Source: an uncultured Caulobacteraceae bacterium (GTDB lineage: Bacteria; Pseudomonadota; Alphaproteobacteria; Caulobacterales; Caulobacteraceae). Taken from it: a stretch of DNA of 14,765 nt. Shown here one piece after another: positions 1 to 6,230 of this stretch. A program made the translations under genes and the position numbers. The stretch's first letter is position 1. Each line of letters begins with the position of its first letter. Below the pieces are notes generated by a model that saw only the letters and a list, made by a program, of their open reading frames with translations, searched no databases and was not told the DNA's origin. The stretch is taken from positions 1 through 14,765 of the forward strand of contig CAMLRH010000033.1 in NCBI GenBank assembly GCA_946482375.1, given 5' to 3'.

Positions 1-152
1 CTCAGGTCGTCGCGGTCACGCAGATCCTCGACCGCTTCGGCGACCGCGGTCCTCATTTCGGCGTTGAGAGCGTTCAGCTTCCGCGGGCGGTTGAAGGTGA
101 CGATCGCCACGCCGTCCCGATCCTCGCGCAACACCACCGGCGTTTCGCTCAT
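1..152 (-). CDS. Enoyl-CoA hydratase/isomerase (crotonase) family, N-terminal part, cut by window edge
   Basis: Only the first 50 codons are present and the gene continues past the left edge. The translation has the classic crotonase opening: a beta strand ending in IVTFNRP, then KLNALNAEM at about residues 25-33. This N-terminal strand-turn-helix precedes the CoA-binding region. Family members hydrate or isomerise enoyl-CoA thioesters in the cytoplasm. The oxyanion-hole and catalytic Glu segments fall outside the window, so the exact reaction cannot be assigned. The ATG at 152 is preceded by AGGGAGA about 10 bases upstream. It lies 31 bases downstream of the SnoaL-like gene on the same strand, so it is probably the next operon member. 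The family call is firm; the substrate is unknown. Confidence 0.85.
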   Translation of the reverse strand, partial: MSETPVVLREDRDGVAIVTFNRPRKLNALNAEMRTAVAEAVEDLRDRDDL

Positions 153-183
153 CGCGTTTCTCTCCCTGACTGCGGCCGCGTCC

Positions 184-630
184 TCAGGCGGCGCGCGTGG
201 ACTTCACATGCGAGCCCTCGTGCGCCCAGTCGATGCGCGAGCGCCGCTCGACGATCCGCCAGTGGCCGTCGATCTTCCTGAACAGGTCGGTGTAGACGCC
301 CGAGTGATCCGGACCGAGATCGGTGACCACCAGGTAATAGGACCGGCCGCGGGCTGTCTCAGGACCCTCGAAAGTGATCAGCGAGGTGGTCAGATGATGC
401 CGCATGAACCTCGGGCGCCGATGGCGGCGGTCGTCGGGGCCGCGCGGGCCCGACAACGTGCTCACGATCTCATCGTGGCCGATGGCCCGAAAACCGGAGC
501 CGCCCTCCAGAATGCCGTCCTCGGCGAACACCGAAGTCAGGCCATCGAGCCGGCCGCGGTCGCCCTCGCTGTTGTAGGTGGCGAGCAGGAGGCGGATTTC
601 TTCCCGCGCTAGCATCTCCTCGACGGTCAT
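184..630 (-). CDS. SnoaL-like / NTF2-fold domain protein
   Basis: A 148-residue single-domain protein of the SnoaL-like (NTF2-fold) type. Its opening helix (EEIRLLLATYNSEGDRGRLD) leads into FAEDGILE, followed by FMRHHLTTSLITF in the middle and a closing strand pair with GHWRIVERR. This order is typical of the small cone-shaped proteins that act as isomerases, cyclases or dehydratases, or have no known activity. I chose the ATG at 630 over an in-frame start 24 bases upstream for two reasons. GAGG sits about 8 bases before it, and it overlaps the stop of the upstream nitrilase gene in an ATGA junction (627-630), implying translational coupling. Within a catabolic operon it may process a ring or enol intermediate; that is inference. 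Confidence 0.82.
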   Translation of the reverse strand: MTVEEMLAREEIRLLLATYNSEGDRGRLDGLTSVFAEDGILEGGSGFRAIGHDEIVSTLSGPRGPDDRRHRRPRFMRHHLTTSLITFEGPETARGRSYYLVVTDLGPDHSGVYTDLFRKIDGHWRIVERRSRIDWAHEGSHVKSTRAA

Positions 631-1478
631 GCGCCGGTCCTCACTTCTGACCACGGTTCGTGGGCTGTCTTCGCCCAGGCCGGCATCGTTGCGCGGGCTT
701 GCGCCACGGCGTCGAGGTCCAGCGTCGCCATCAGCACCCCAGGCTTGTCGTCGTCGCGCGCCGCCAGCACCTCGCCCGAAGGCGACACCACCATCGAGCG
801 TCCCCAGGTTCTGCGTCCGTCCTCGTGCCGTCCGCCCTGGGCGGGCGCGAGGATGTAAGCGCCCGTCTCGACGGCGCGTGTGCGCACAAGCAGCTCCCAG
901 TGAGCCCGGCCTGTCGCGGCCGTGAAGGCGGCCGGCACGGAGATCATGACCGCACCCGTCTGGGCCAGGCTGCGGTAAAGGTAGGGGAAGCGGATGTCGT
1001 AGCAGACCGTCAGACCCAGAGGCCCCCAGGGCGTCGCCGCCGTCACCATCCCCGAGCCCGGCGCGAATGTCTCCGACTCCCGCACGGTCCGGCCGTCCGG
1101 CAGGTCCAGGTCGAAGAGGTGCATCTTGTCGTAGGCCGCCGCGACCGCGCCCGAGCCGTCGATCAGCAATGACCTGTTGGCGAGCCTGCCGTCTTCGATC
1201 TTCAGCGCCGCCGAGCCGATCAGGACCCAGACGTCCAGCTCGGCCGCCAGTTCGCGAACGCGCCGTACGACAGGGTCATCTTCCGCCGTCAACGCCTTCG
1301 AGCGGAGCCCGTCGCCCCGCTCCATCAGGTTGGTGAACTCAGGGGTCAGAATGAACCGCGCGCCCTCGCCCGCGGCCTGGCGCAGCTGCTGCTCTAGATG
1401 GGCCGCCGAAGCGGCTTGGTTGGCGGGGGTGCGGAGCTGGAGCAGGCCGACCCTCAACGCTCCACGCTCAGGTGGCAA
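627..1478 (-). CDS. Carbon-nitrogen hydrolase (nitrilase superfamily, Nit1/Nit2-like)
   Basis: A 283-residue single-domain nitrilase-fold amidohydrolase. All three catalytic elements are visible: Glu47 in LTPEFTN, Lys118 in YDKMHLFD and Cys159 in VCYDIRFP, with the PWGPLGLTVCYD context of Nit1/Nit2-like omega-amidase or deaminated-glutathione amidase relatives. These enzymes hydrolyse amides via a Cys acyl-enzyme in the cytosol. Such proteins are usually housekeeping repair enzymes, so finding one inside a catabolic operon suggests either a dedicated amide/nitrile step or co-opted repair. The start is a TTG at 1476-1478 with a strong GGAGG five to six bases before it. It lies inside the end of the MFS gene (11-base overlap), and no in-frame ATG fits as well. 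The 3' end overlaps the SnoaL-like gene by ATGA. Substrate unknown. Confidence 0.9.
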   Translation of the reverse strand: MPPERGALRVGLLQLRTPANQAASAAHLEQQLRQAAGEGARFILTPEFTNLMERGDGLRSKALTAEDDPVVRRVRELAAELDVWVLIGSAALKIEDGRLANRSLLIDGSGAVAAAYDKMHLFDLDLPDGRTVRESETFAPGSGMVTAATPWGPLGLTVCYDIRFPYLYRSLAQTGAVMISVPAAFTAATGRAHWELLVRTRAVETGAYILAPAQGGRHEDGRRTWGRSMVVSPSGEVLAARDDDKPGVLMATLDLDAVAQARATMPAWAKTAHEPWSEVRTGA

Positions 1479-2805
1479 CGGCCACCTCCGTCGCGCCGGC
1501 TATGCGAAGCCGCGCATGCTCCAGATCCTTGCGGATATTGAGCGCCGCCAGGAAGTAGTGGATGGCCGACCACACCTTCAGCCCACCCAGGATGAAGAGG
1601 GCGATCTGCAGCGAATCCTCGCCAAAGCGAGACCGCAGCCCGTCGCTCAACAGGCCCGTCAGAAGCGGTCCGAGCGACTGGCCGACGCCGTTCAGCAGGA
1701 AGAGGTAGAAGGCGACAGCCATCGCGCGCATCTGGGGCCCGGCGAGAGCCTGCAGGGACGGATAGACAGGCCCGGCGTAGATCATGGTCGATATCTGCGG
1801 GATGAACATCAGCGCGAGGAAGAGCGGATAATTCGGCGCGAACCAGCAGAACACCTGGAACGGCGCGGCGACCGCTATGACCGCTGAAACGAAGAAGATG
1901 CCGCCGCGCTCGTCGTACCGCCGCAGCTTGTCGGCGACGAAGCCGCCCAACAGGGCGCCCGTGAGCCCGCCCAGACCCAGCACCAGGCCATAGCTGATGC
2001 CGGTCTCCGTCGTGGACAGGCCGTAGTTGCGCATCATGAACGCCGGGCCGAAGCTTTGCGCCGCTGTACCCGCCAGGCTGCTCAGCATCGCCGCGAAGGC
2101 GAGGTGTCGGAAAGTCGGCCGCGTGAAGAGGATCTTCGCCGCCTGGAACATCCCGACCTTCGGCGCATCCTTCGCCACGGCGGTACGCTTCGGCTCGCGG
2201 ATGGTGAACGCCATGAGCAAGCCAAGGAGTATTCCCGGGGCGCCGATCAGGATCATGGCCGTTCGCCAGTCGGCGAGGTCGCTGATGATGCCGCCGGCCG
2301 CCATGCCGATGAGGATTCCGATCGGCGCGCCGGCCATGAAGATCGAGGCGGCGGTGGCCCGGCGATGCACCGGGAACAGGTCGGCCAGCATCGAGTGGGA
2401 GGACGGCATGGCCCCCGACTCGCCGATCGCCACCCCGGCGCGCGCCGCCGCCAGTTGCCAGAAGTTCTGCGCGAAACCGCCCGCCGAAGTGAGCGCGCTC
2501 CAGATGACGACGGATGTTGTCATCACCCACTTTCGACTGAAACGGTCGGCAAGGCGGGCGACTGGAATGGCCGAGGTGGAATAGACGAGCGTGAAGACGA
2601 GGCCCGTCAGAAGGCCGATCTGGGTATCGCTCAGGTTCAGGTCATGGCGGATGGGCTCCACCAGGATGAACGGCAACTTGCGGTCCATCAGGCACAGCAC
2701 ATAGGCCAGCATCAGGACAAAGAGCGTGTACCATGAGCGGGGCGGCACGCGTTCCTTCGGTCCATCGGGATCGACGGCCGAAGCTTCGATCGGAGGCGCT
2801 GCCAT
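1468..2805 (-). CDS. MFS transporter, spinster-like (12 TM)
   Basis: A 445-residue inner-membrane major facilitator protein with about 12 hydrophobic segments. TM1 begins near residue 26 and is followed by LMDRKLPFILVEPIR and LSDTQIGLLTG, the signature opening of the spinster-like branch common in alphaproteobacterial catabolic clusters. Motif A (ARLADRFSRK) is at about 83-92 and a GESGAMPSSHSML stretch sits in TM4-5 at about 128-140. Members are proton-linked carriers of organic anions, sugars or lipids, and relatives inside degradation operons are usually taken to be substrate importers. The ATG at 2805 follows GAGGAAAC. A 151-base gap separates it from the cyclase gene upstream, so it may have its own promoter (see the palindrome at 2836). 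Its last codons overlap the nitrilase start. Substrate not deducible. Confidence 0.92.
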   Translation of the reverse strand: MAAPPIEASAVDPDGPKERVPPRSWYTLFVLMLAYVLCLMDRKLPFILVEPIRHDLNLSDTQIGLLTGLVFTLVYSTSAIPVARLADRFSRKWVMTTSVVIWSALTSAGGFAQNFWQLAAARAGVAIGESGAMPSSHSMLADLFPVHRRATAASIFMAGAPIGILIGMAAGGIISDLADWRTAMILIGAPGILLGLLMAFTIREPKRTAVAKDAPKVGMFQAAKILFTRPTFRHLAFAAMLSSLAGTAAQSFGPAFMMRNYGLSTTETGISYGLVLGLGGLTGALLGGFVADKLRRYDERGGIFFVSAVIAVAAPFQVFCWFAPNYPLFLALMFIPQISTMIYAGPVYPSLQALAGPQMRAMAVAFYLFLLNGVGQSLGPLLTGLLSDGLRSRFGEDSLQIALFILGGLKVWSAIHYFLAALNIRKDLEHARLRIAGATEVAVAT

Positions 2806-2956
2806 CTGTTTCCTCGCACTTGGCGAACGTTGCTTGAGCGCTCGCTATTCTTAGTGGCCGGCAGCCCCTCGCCAGGCCAAAATCCCGGTCTCCATGAGCG
2901 GGCTTACGGGCCCGATCCGTCCAAGCCTGTCTCACCCACTTTCAGGCCTCGCCCAC
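2806..2956. other. Intergenic gap between cyclase and MFS genes
   Basis: This 151-base non-coding stretch lies within the left operon. It holds the Shine-Dalgarno of the MFS gene (GAGGAAAC just before 2805), an 8-base palindrome at 2836-2843 and one weak 5-base stem (CGGGC at 2899-2903 with GCCCG at 2910-2914). I see no convincing U-tract terminator and no small gene. It is long enough for an internal promoter serving the MFS, nitrilase, SnoaL-like and hydratase genes. Confidence 0.6.
2836..2843. promoter_or_regulatory. Palindrome GAGCGCTC, possible repressor half-site core upstream of the MFS gene
   Basis: A perfect 8-base palindrome lies about 30 bases upstream of the MFS start and is flanked by similar AGC/GCT triplets. 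Its position, just before a start codon in an otherwise featureless gap, would suit a TetR-type operator core. It is short and the flanks are not symmetric, so this is only a suggestion. Confidence 0.22.
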
Positions 2957-3979
2957 CTAGATCGTACCGACCGGGGTCACGGGTGAACCGACCGCGCCGG
3001 GCAGGCGCAGCGGCGGCGCGGTCAGCATGAACGCGGTACGTTTCCGCTCCGCCAGCGCATTCGCCAAGGGCGTCAGCAACCAGTATTCGCCAAGCGGCAC
3101 GCCGAGCTTGAACAGGCAGTGATCGTGCAACGGCATCAGCGGCCTGCGCGGGCCATCTCCGGTTGGCTTGCGGAAGGTCTCGACCGCCGCGGTGTCGGCC
3201 GCGATGCCGGAAATCCGCGAGTCGGTGACCCACCCCAGTAGCTTCGCATCCAGCCCGTCGAGCTCGGCTCCCAGCGTCCTCAACACCGCGCGGTCGGGCT
3301 TTCCGGCCATCTCGAGCACCGTCTGCGCATAGCCGGAGTGGACGCAGACGATATCGCCGGGGCGCACCTCGATACGATCGGTCTCGATGACGCGCATCAG
3401 GTCGTCGTAGCTCACCGCCCGCCGGCCGAGTCCGAAATGCCGATGGAAGTCGAGCATTACCCCGCGGGTCTGGACCGCCGTCTCGGCTATGGTCTCGATG
3501 CCGAGCTTGCGCACGCCCGACAGATCGGCCGGGAACATCTCGTCCGGACGCCAGCCGTTGTAATAGACCTTCTCCTCCACGCCATCGCCGTCGGCGTCGA
3601 AGAAGGAACCATGGTGGCAGAGACTGTCCCACTGCGTCGAATACTGCAGCGCCATGGTGACGGCGTCATCGCAGACAAGATCGTTGACGTTCGGCCACTT
3701 CTCGCTCTCGAAAGGAGCATTCATTCGCGGATGGTCGTGGCTTCCCGTGGGAAACAGTTTGGGCGGCGGACGGCCTCCGCTGATCTGGTCGCCAGGCAGG
3801 TTGAGCGGCAAGCTTAGACAGAACCTTCGCCCTTCTTTCACCTCCGCGATGGCTTCAAGCACCTTCTCGGGCGTGATCAGGTTCAGCCGCCCGATCTGGT
3901 CGTCATCGCCGAACTCGCCCCAGTTGGAGCCCTCCGGACGGCGGACCCAGCGCCGTCCCGTGACCTGGCCTCCGCTCAT
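2957..3979 (-). CDS. Cyclase family protein (PF04199, kynurenine formamidase-like fold)
   Basis: A 340-residue member of the 'putative cyclase' superfamily, metal-dependent hydrolases that include bacterial kynurenine formamidase and isatin hydrolase. It is of the longer subfamily of roughly 320-340 residues, with an N-terminal WGEFGDDDQIGRLNLITPEKV segment (about 20-40). The metal-site region reads QYSTQWDSLCHHG (112-124). Set against the HxGTHxDxPxH motif of kynurenine formamidases, both leading His positions are Gln (112, 116), while Asp118 and His122 remain. Another probable site is LMPLHDHCLFKLGVPLGEYW near 280-300. The ATG overlaps the stop of the MaoC-type gene by ATGA (3976-3979), so they are probably coupled. 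In this operon it may hydrolyse a lactone, lactam or cyclic ketone intermediate; that is inference, and the product name of the family is historical. Confidence 0.87.
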   Translation of the reverse strand: MSGGQVTGRRWVRRPEGSNWGEFGDDDQIGRLNLITPEKVLEAIAEVKEGRRFCLSLPLNLPGDQISGGRPPPKLFPTGSHDHPRMNAPFESEKWPNVNDLVCDDAVTMALQYSTQWDSLCHHGSFFDADGDGVEEKVYYNGWRPDEMFPADLSGVRKLGIETIAETAVQTRGVMLDFHRHFGLGRRAVSYDDLMRVIETDRIEVRPGDIVCVHSGYAQTVLEMAGKPDRAVLRTLGAELDGLDAKLLGWVTDSRISGIAADTAAVETFRKPTGDGPRRPLMPLHDHCLFKLGVPLGEYWLLTPLANALAERKRTAFMLTAPPLRLPGAVGSPVTPVGTI

Positions 3980-5124
3980 CGGCTTTTCCGCGGCAGCTGC
4001 GCCTTGCCGGTGGCGCGGGCGGTGGTTTCGTTCAGCTGGTTGGTGGCTGAGACGGCGATGGTGACCAAGCCACTCGCCTCGTCGATTTCCGTCACCCGGC
4101 CACCGATCCAGGTCACGTCGCCGATGATGTTCGGCTTGAGCAGTTGCACCTCCATCTCGGCCAGAAAGCCCTGGTCGCCGACAAAGTCCGTCAGCAAGTG
4201 TGACAGCCAGCTGATGCGCTGGAAGCCGAAATCGTAGCCTCCGGGCAGCCCGCTGGCCCGGGCGAAAGCAGGTTCCCAGTGTGGCCCCTCGATAGTGTCG
4301 ACGATACCGGTTTCGGGGTTCACCATTTTCGACGCGGGATGCAGCTTCAGGAAGCTGTGCAGCATGCGGTTCGTCGGATTGAGGCTGCTGCCGCCGCCGA
4401 GCAGGAAGCCGATCATGTTGGTGAGGGTCAGGGGCCCTTTCAGGATCGGCCCAAGTTCATCGCCGACCTTCACATCCTCGAAATAACGCTGGACCGCGGT
4501 GGACCGGGCTTCGATCTCCGCCTCGTACTGGGCCTCGAAACGTTGGCGGTCCTCGGCGGTATAGATCGCCAGCGGGCGGTCGAGATATGCGCCGCGCGCG
4601 CTGGTCTGGCTGCGTTCGAAGCGGCGGATGACGTGGTCGACCTCGGCCACCAGTTCATCTTTCTCGGTCAGCAGATAGTTGCGCTCCGTGTGCGACACCG
4701 AACGGCCGCCGAACCGGCCCTCATGCACGGTCACGGAAATCATCTCCGCCTCCGCGCGAATGACGTCGCCTTCCTTCGGCAGCCGCCGCCAGCGCCAGTG
4801 TTCGCCGGCCCAGATGCCCAGCACGCCGGGAAGATACTCTTCGACCGAGCCTTGCCCATCTTCGGGCCTCAGCTTCGGGCCGCGCGTATGGCTATACAGA
4901 TAGCAAGGCGGCGCGACCCGGGCGCGCCAGCGGCTATCGCGGGCGCGCGCATTGTCCCACCACAGCGGATTGTCGTCGCCGATGCCGAGCGCGAAGTGCT
5001 CGATCCCCTCCGCCGTCACGATCCGATTCCATGCCGGAACGGCCTTACGCACGCCGATCGCGGCGCGAATCGCGTCGATGCCCGCGTCGGTGATCTGCGC
5101 GCCGTGCCAATCAACGTCGTACAT
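3976..5124 (-). CDS. FAS1-like / MaoC-type two-domain acyl dehydratase, copy 1
   Basis: A 382-residue protein with two fused hot-dog domains: an N-terminal FAS1-like dehydratase domain (about 1-170) and a C-terminal MaoC-like domain (about 215-375). The family acts on enoyl-CoA/3-hydroxyacyl-CoA thioesters. The N-terminal domain carries DDNPLWWD at 50-57, resembling the R-hydratase motif DxNPLHxD but with Trp55 where the catalytic His should be. In the C-terminal domain PHWEPAFARASGLPGGYDFG contains His282 in a position like the motif His, with Asp276 six residues before it. I infer that the C-terminal half is the active one. The ATG at 5124 is preceded by AAGGA with 5-base spacing. The gene lies downstream of the two acyl-CoA dehydrogenase genes and overlaps the cyclase gene, so it probably hydrates their product. 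It has two paralogues at 12309-13463 and 13463-14623. Confidence 0.88.
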   Translation of the reverse strand: MYDVDWHGAQITDAGIDAIRAAIGVRKAVPAWNRIVTAEGIEHFALGIGDDNPLWWDNARARDSRWRARVAPPCYLYSHTRGPKLRPEDGQGSVEEYLPGVLGIWAGEHWRWRRLPKEGDVIRAEAEMISVTVHEGRFGGRSVSHTERNYLLTEKDELVAEVDHVIRRFERSQTSARGAYLDRPLAIYTAEDRQRFEAQYEAEIEARSTAVQRYFEDVKVGDELGPILKGPLTLTNMIGFLLGGGSSLNPTNRMLHSFLKLHPASKMVNPETGIVDTIEGPHWEPAFARASGLPGGYDFGFQRISWLSHLLTDFVGDQGFLAEMEVQLLKPNIIGDVTWIGGRVTEIDEASGLVTIAVSATNQLNETTARATGKAQLPRKSR

Positions 5125-5187
5125 GTGTGTCCTTATGCAATCCGAAGGTCCGAGAGAGGCGACGCCTCCACCACACCCGCCACGCTA

Positions 5188-5229
5188 GGCGCCCGGCCGC
5201 GCGTGGTCATGAACGATACGCCGGGCGCC
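5188..5229. repeat. Inverted repeat, 10-base perfect GC-rich arms in the gap before MaoC copy 1
   Basis: GGCGCCCGGC at 5188-5197 and its exact reverse complement GCCGGGCGCC at 5220-5229 are separated by 22 bases. The pair sits in the 127-base gap between the second acyl-CoA dehydrogenase stop and the MaoC start. In the minus-strand transcript it could fold into a stable stem. There is no run of U after it, so it is not a standard intrinsic terminator. It could be an attenuator, an mRNA-stability stem or chance in GC-rich DNA. Confidence 0.45.
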
Positions 5230-5251
5230 CATACTCGATCGCGTATGAAGG

Positions 5252-6229
5252 TCACGCGACCGCGTCGGCGATGGGGAGAAAATCCTCTGTTCTCACGGCC
5301 GGCGGCGGCTCTCCCCAAAGAATGTCGGCCGCGGAAGCGGCCGCCGCATCGGCGCCGCCCAGATCTCCCAGCAGCGCCTTCAGACGATAGGTCCAGAAAT
5401 GGAGCTTATGCTCGTAGCTGACGCCCATGCCGCCATGGAATTGGTGCAGGTCGAAACAGACTTTCGGAATCTGGTCCTGGACGTAGAGCGCGGCCAACGC
5501 CGCATCGACTGGCTCGCCGCTCCAGCCCGCCTTAAGCGCCATGTAGCGCGCGGCGCGAGCGGTCTGATGGCATTGGGCCAGCCTGTGTTGCACCGCCTGG
5601 AAGGAGCCGAGCGCACGGCCGAACAACCGGCGCTGCTTGACGTAGTCGACCGTGAAATCGACGGCGCTGCGCATCGCCCCGGCGGCTTCTGCGGCCAGCG
5701 CCACGCGCGCCCATTGAAGAAGCAGGTCTCTCGATCCAACCGGCAGCCGGCGCGCGACCGAGAGGTCGATGTCGCCGCGAAACCGTCCATAGGGATAGGC
5801 TAGGATGCTCTCCACCGGCTCGACCGTTCCCGGCCGGATGTCCAGGGCCAGCACTTCACCATCGAAGAGAACGAGGGCGGTCTGGGCGACCGAGAGAAAG
5901 CGGTGCGCTTTCAACGGGTCGCCGGCCACGATCGCGACGGGACCACTGACCTCGTTCAGCAGCTTCGGGGCAACCAGCACCGAAGCGCCGGTCTCCACCG
6001 CCACGGGAACGCGCGAGGCGGTCCCTACGACTAGAACACCTTCCAGCGGCCCAAAGCCGGGCGTCCGGATAACCTCAAGAAAGCCGTTCGCGGCCAACCG
6101 GACCTGCAGGTCCGTGGCGAAATAACTCGGCGTCGAGCGATGAGCGGCCGGCAGGTCCCAATGCTCCCCGATGATGTTCTCGAGGCTGCTCACCAGTGCA
6201 GCCTGATCCTCGGTTAGATCGTAATCCAA
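5252..6229 (-). CDS. Acyl-CoA dehydrogenase family, short probably non-catalytic subunit
   Basis: 325 residues, shorter than the usual 380. The N-terminal helical segment starts LTEDQAALVSSLENI, the middle beta domain is reduced and divergent, and the C-terminal helical domain keeps RRLFGRALGSFQAVQHRLA (200-218) and FHGGMGVSYEH (264-273), typical FAD-contact regions. By eye both known positions for the catalytic base are lost: Ala174 stands where isovaleryl-CoA-dehydrogenase-type enzymes have Glu (WARVALAA), and no Glu occupies the medium-chain-type position near 290. This resembles the small partner of heteromeric enzymes such as FadE28 with FadE29 in steroid side-chain degradation. The start is TTG at 6227-6229 behind GAGGTGA; only one base separates it from the stop of the larger subunit gene, so the two are coupled. 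Confidence 0.86.
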   Translation of the reverse strand: MDYDLTEDQAALVSSLENIIGEHWDLPAAHRSTPSYFATDLQVRLAANGFLEVIRTPGFGPLEGVLVVGTASRVPVAVETGASVLVAPKLLNEVSGPVAIVAGDPLKAHRFLSVAQTALVLFDGEVLALDIRPGTVEPVESILAYPYGRFRGDIDLSVARRLPVGSRDLLLQWARVALAAEAAGAMRSAVDFTVDYVKQRRLFGRALGSFQAVQHRLAQCHQTARAARYMALKAGWSGEPVDAALAALYVQDQIPKVCFDLHQFHGGMGVSYEHKLHFWTYRLKALLGDLGGADAAAASAADILWGEPPPAVRTEDFLPIADAVA

Positions 6230-6230
6230 C

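Noticed and set aside
64..612. Plus-strand frame opposite the hydratase start and the SnoaL-like gene
   Set aside because: It is antisense to two genes with recognisable folds and good ribosome-binding sites.
631..654. Upstream alternative start for the SnoaL-like gene
   Set aside because: It adds eight residues with no better ribosome site; the ATG at 630 has GAGG spacing and the ATGA coupling.
1454..2530. Second minus-strand frame inside the MFS gene
   Set aside because: The composition (Arg/Gly/His-rich) is not membrane-like, whereas the frame at 1468-2805 gives a clean 12-helix transporter.
2899..2914. Small stem between the cyclase and MFS genes as a terminator
   Set aside because: Only five pairs and no U-tract; too weak to call.
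4279..5421. Long plus-strand open frame opposite MaoC copy 1
   Set aside because: It is Arg/Ala/Gly-rich antisense to a clear gene. A similar frame occurs opposite copy 2 because the sense strands are homologous; it has no recognisable domain.
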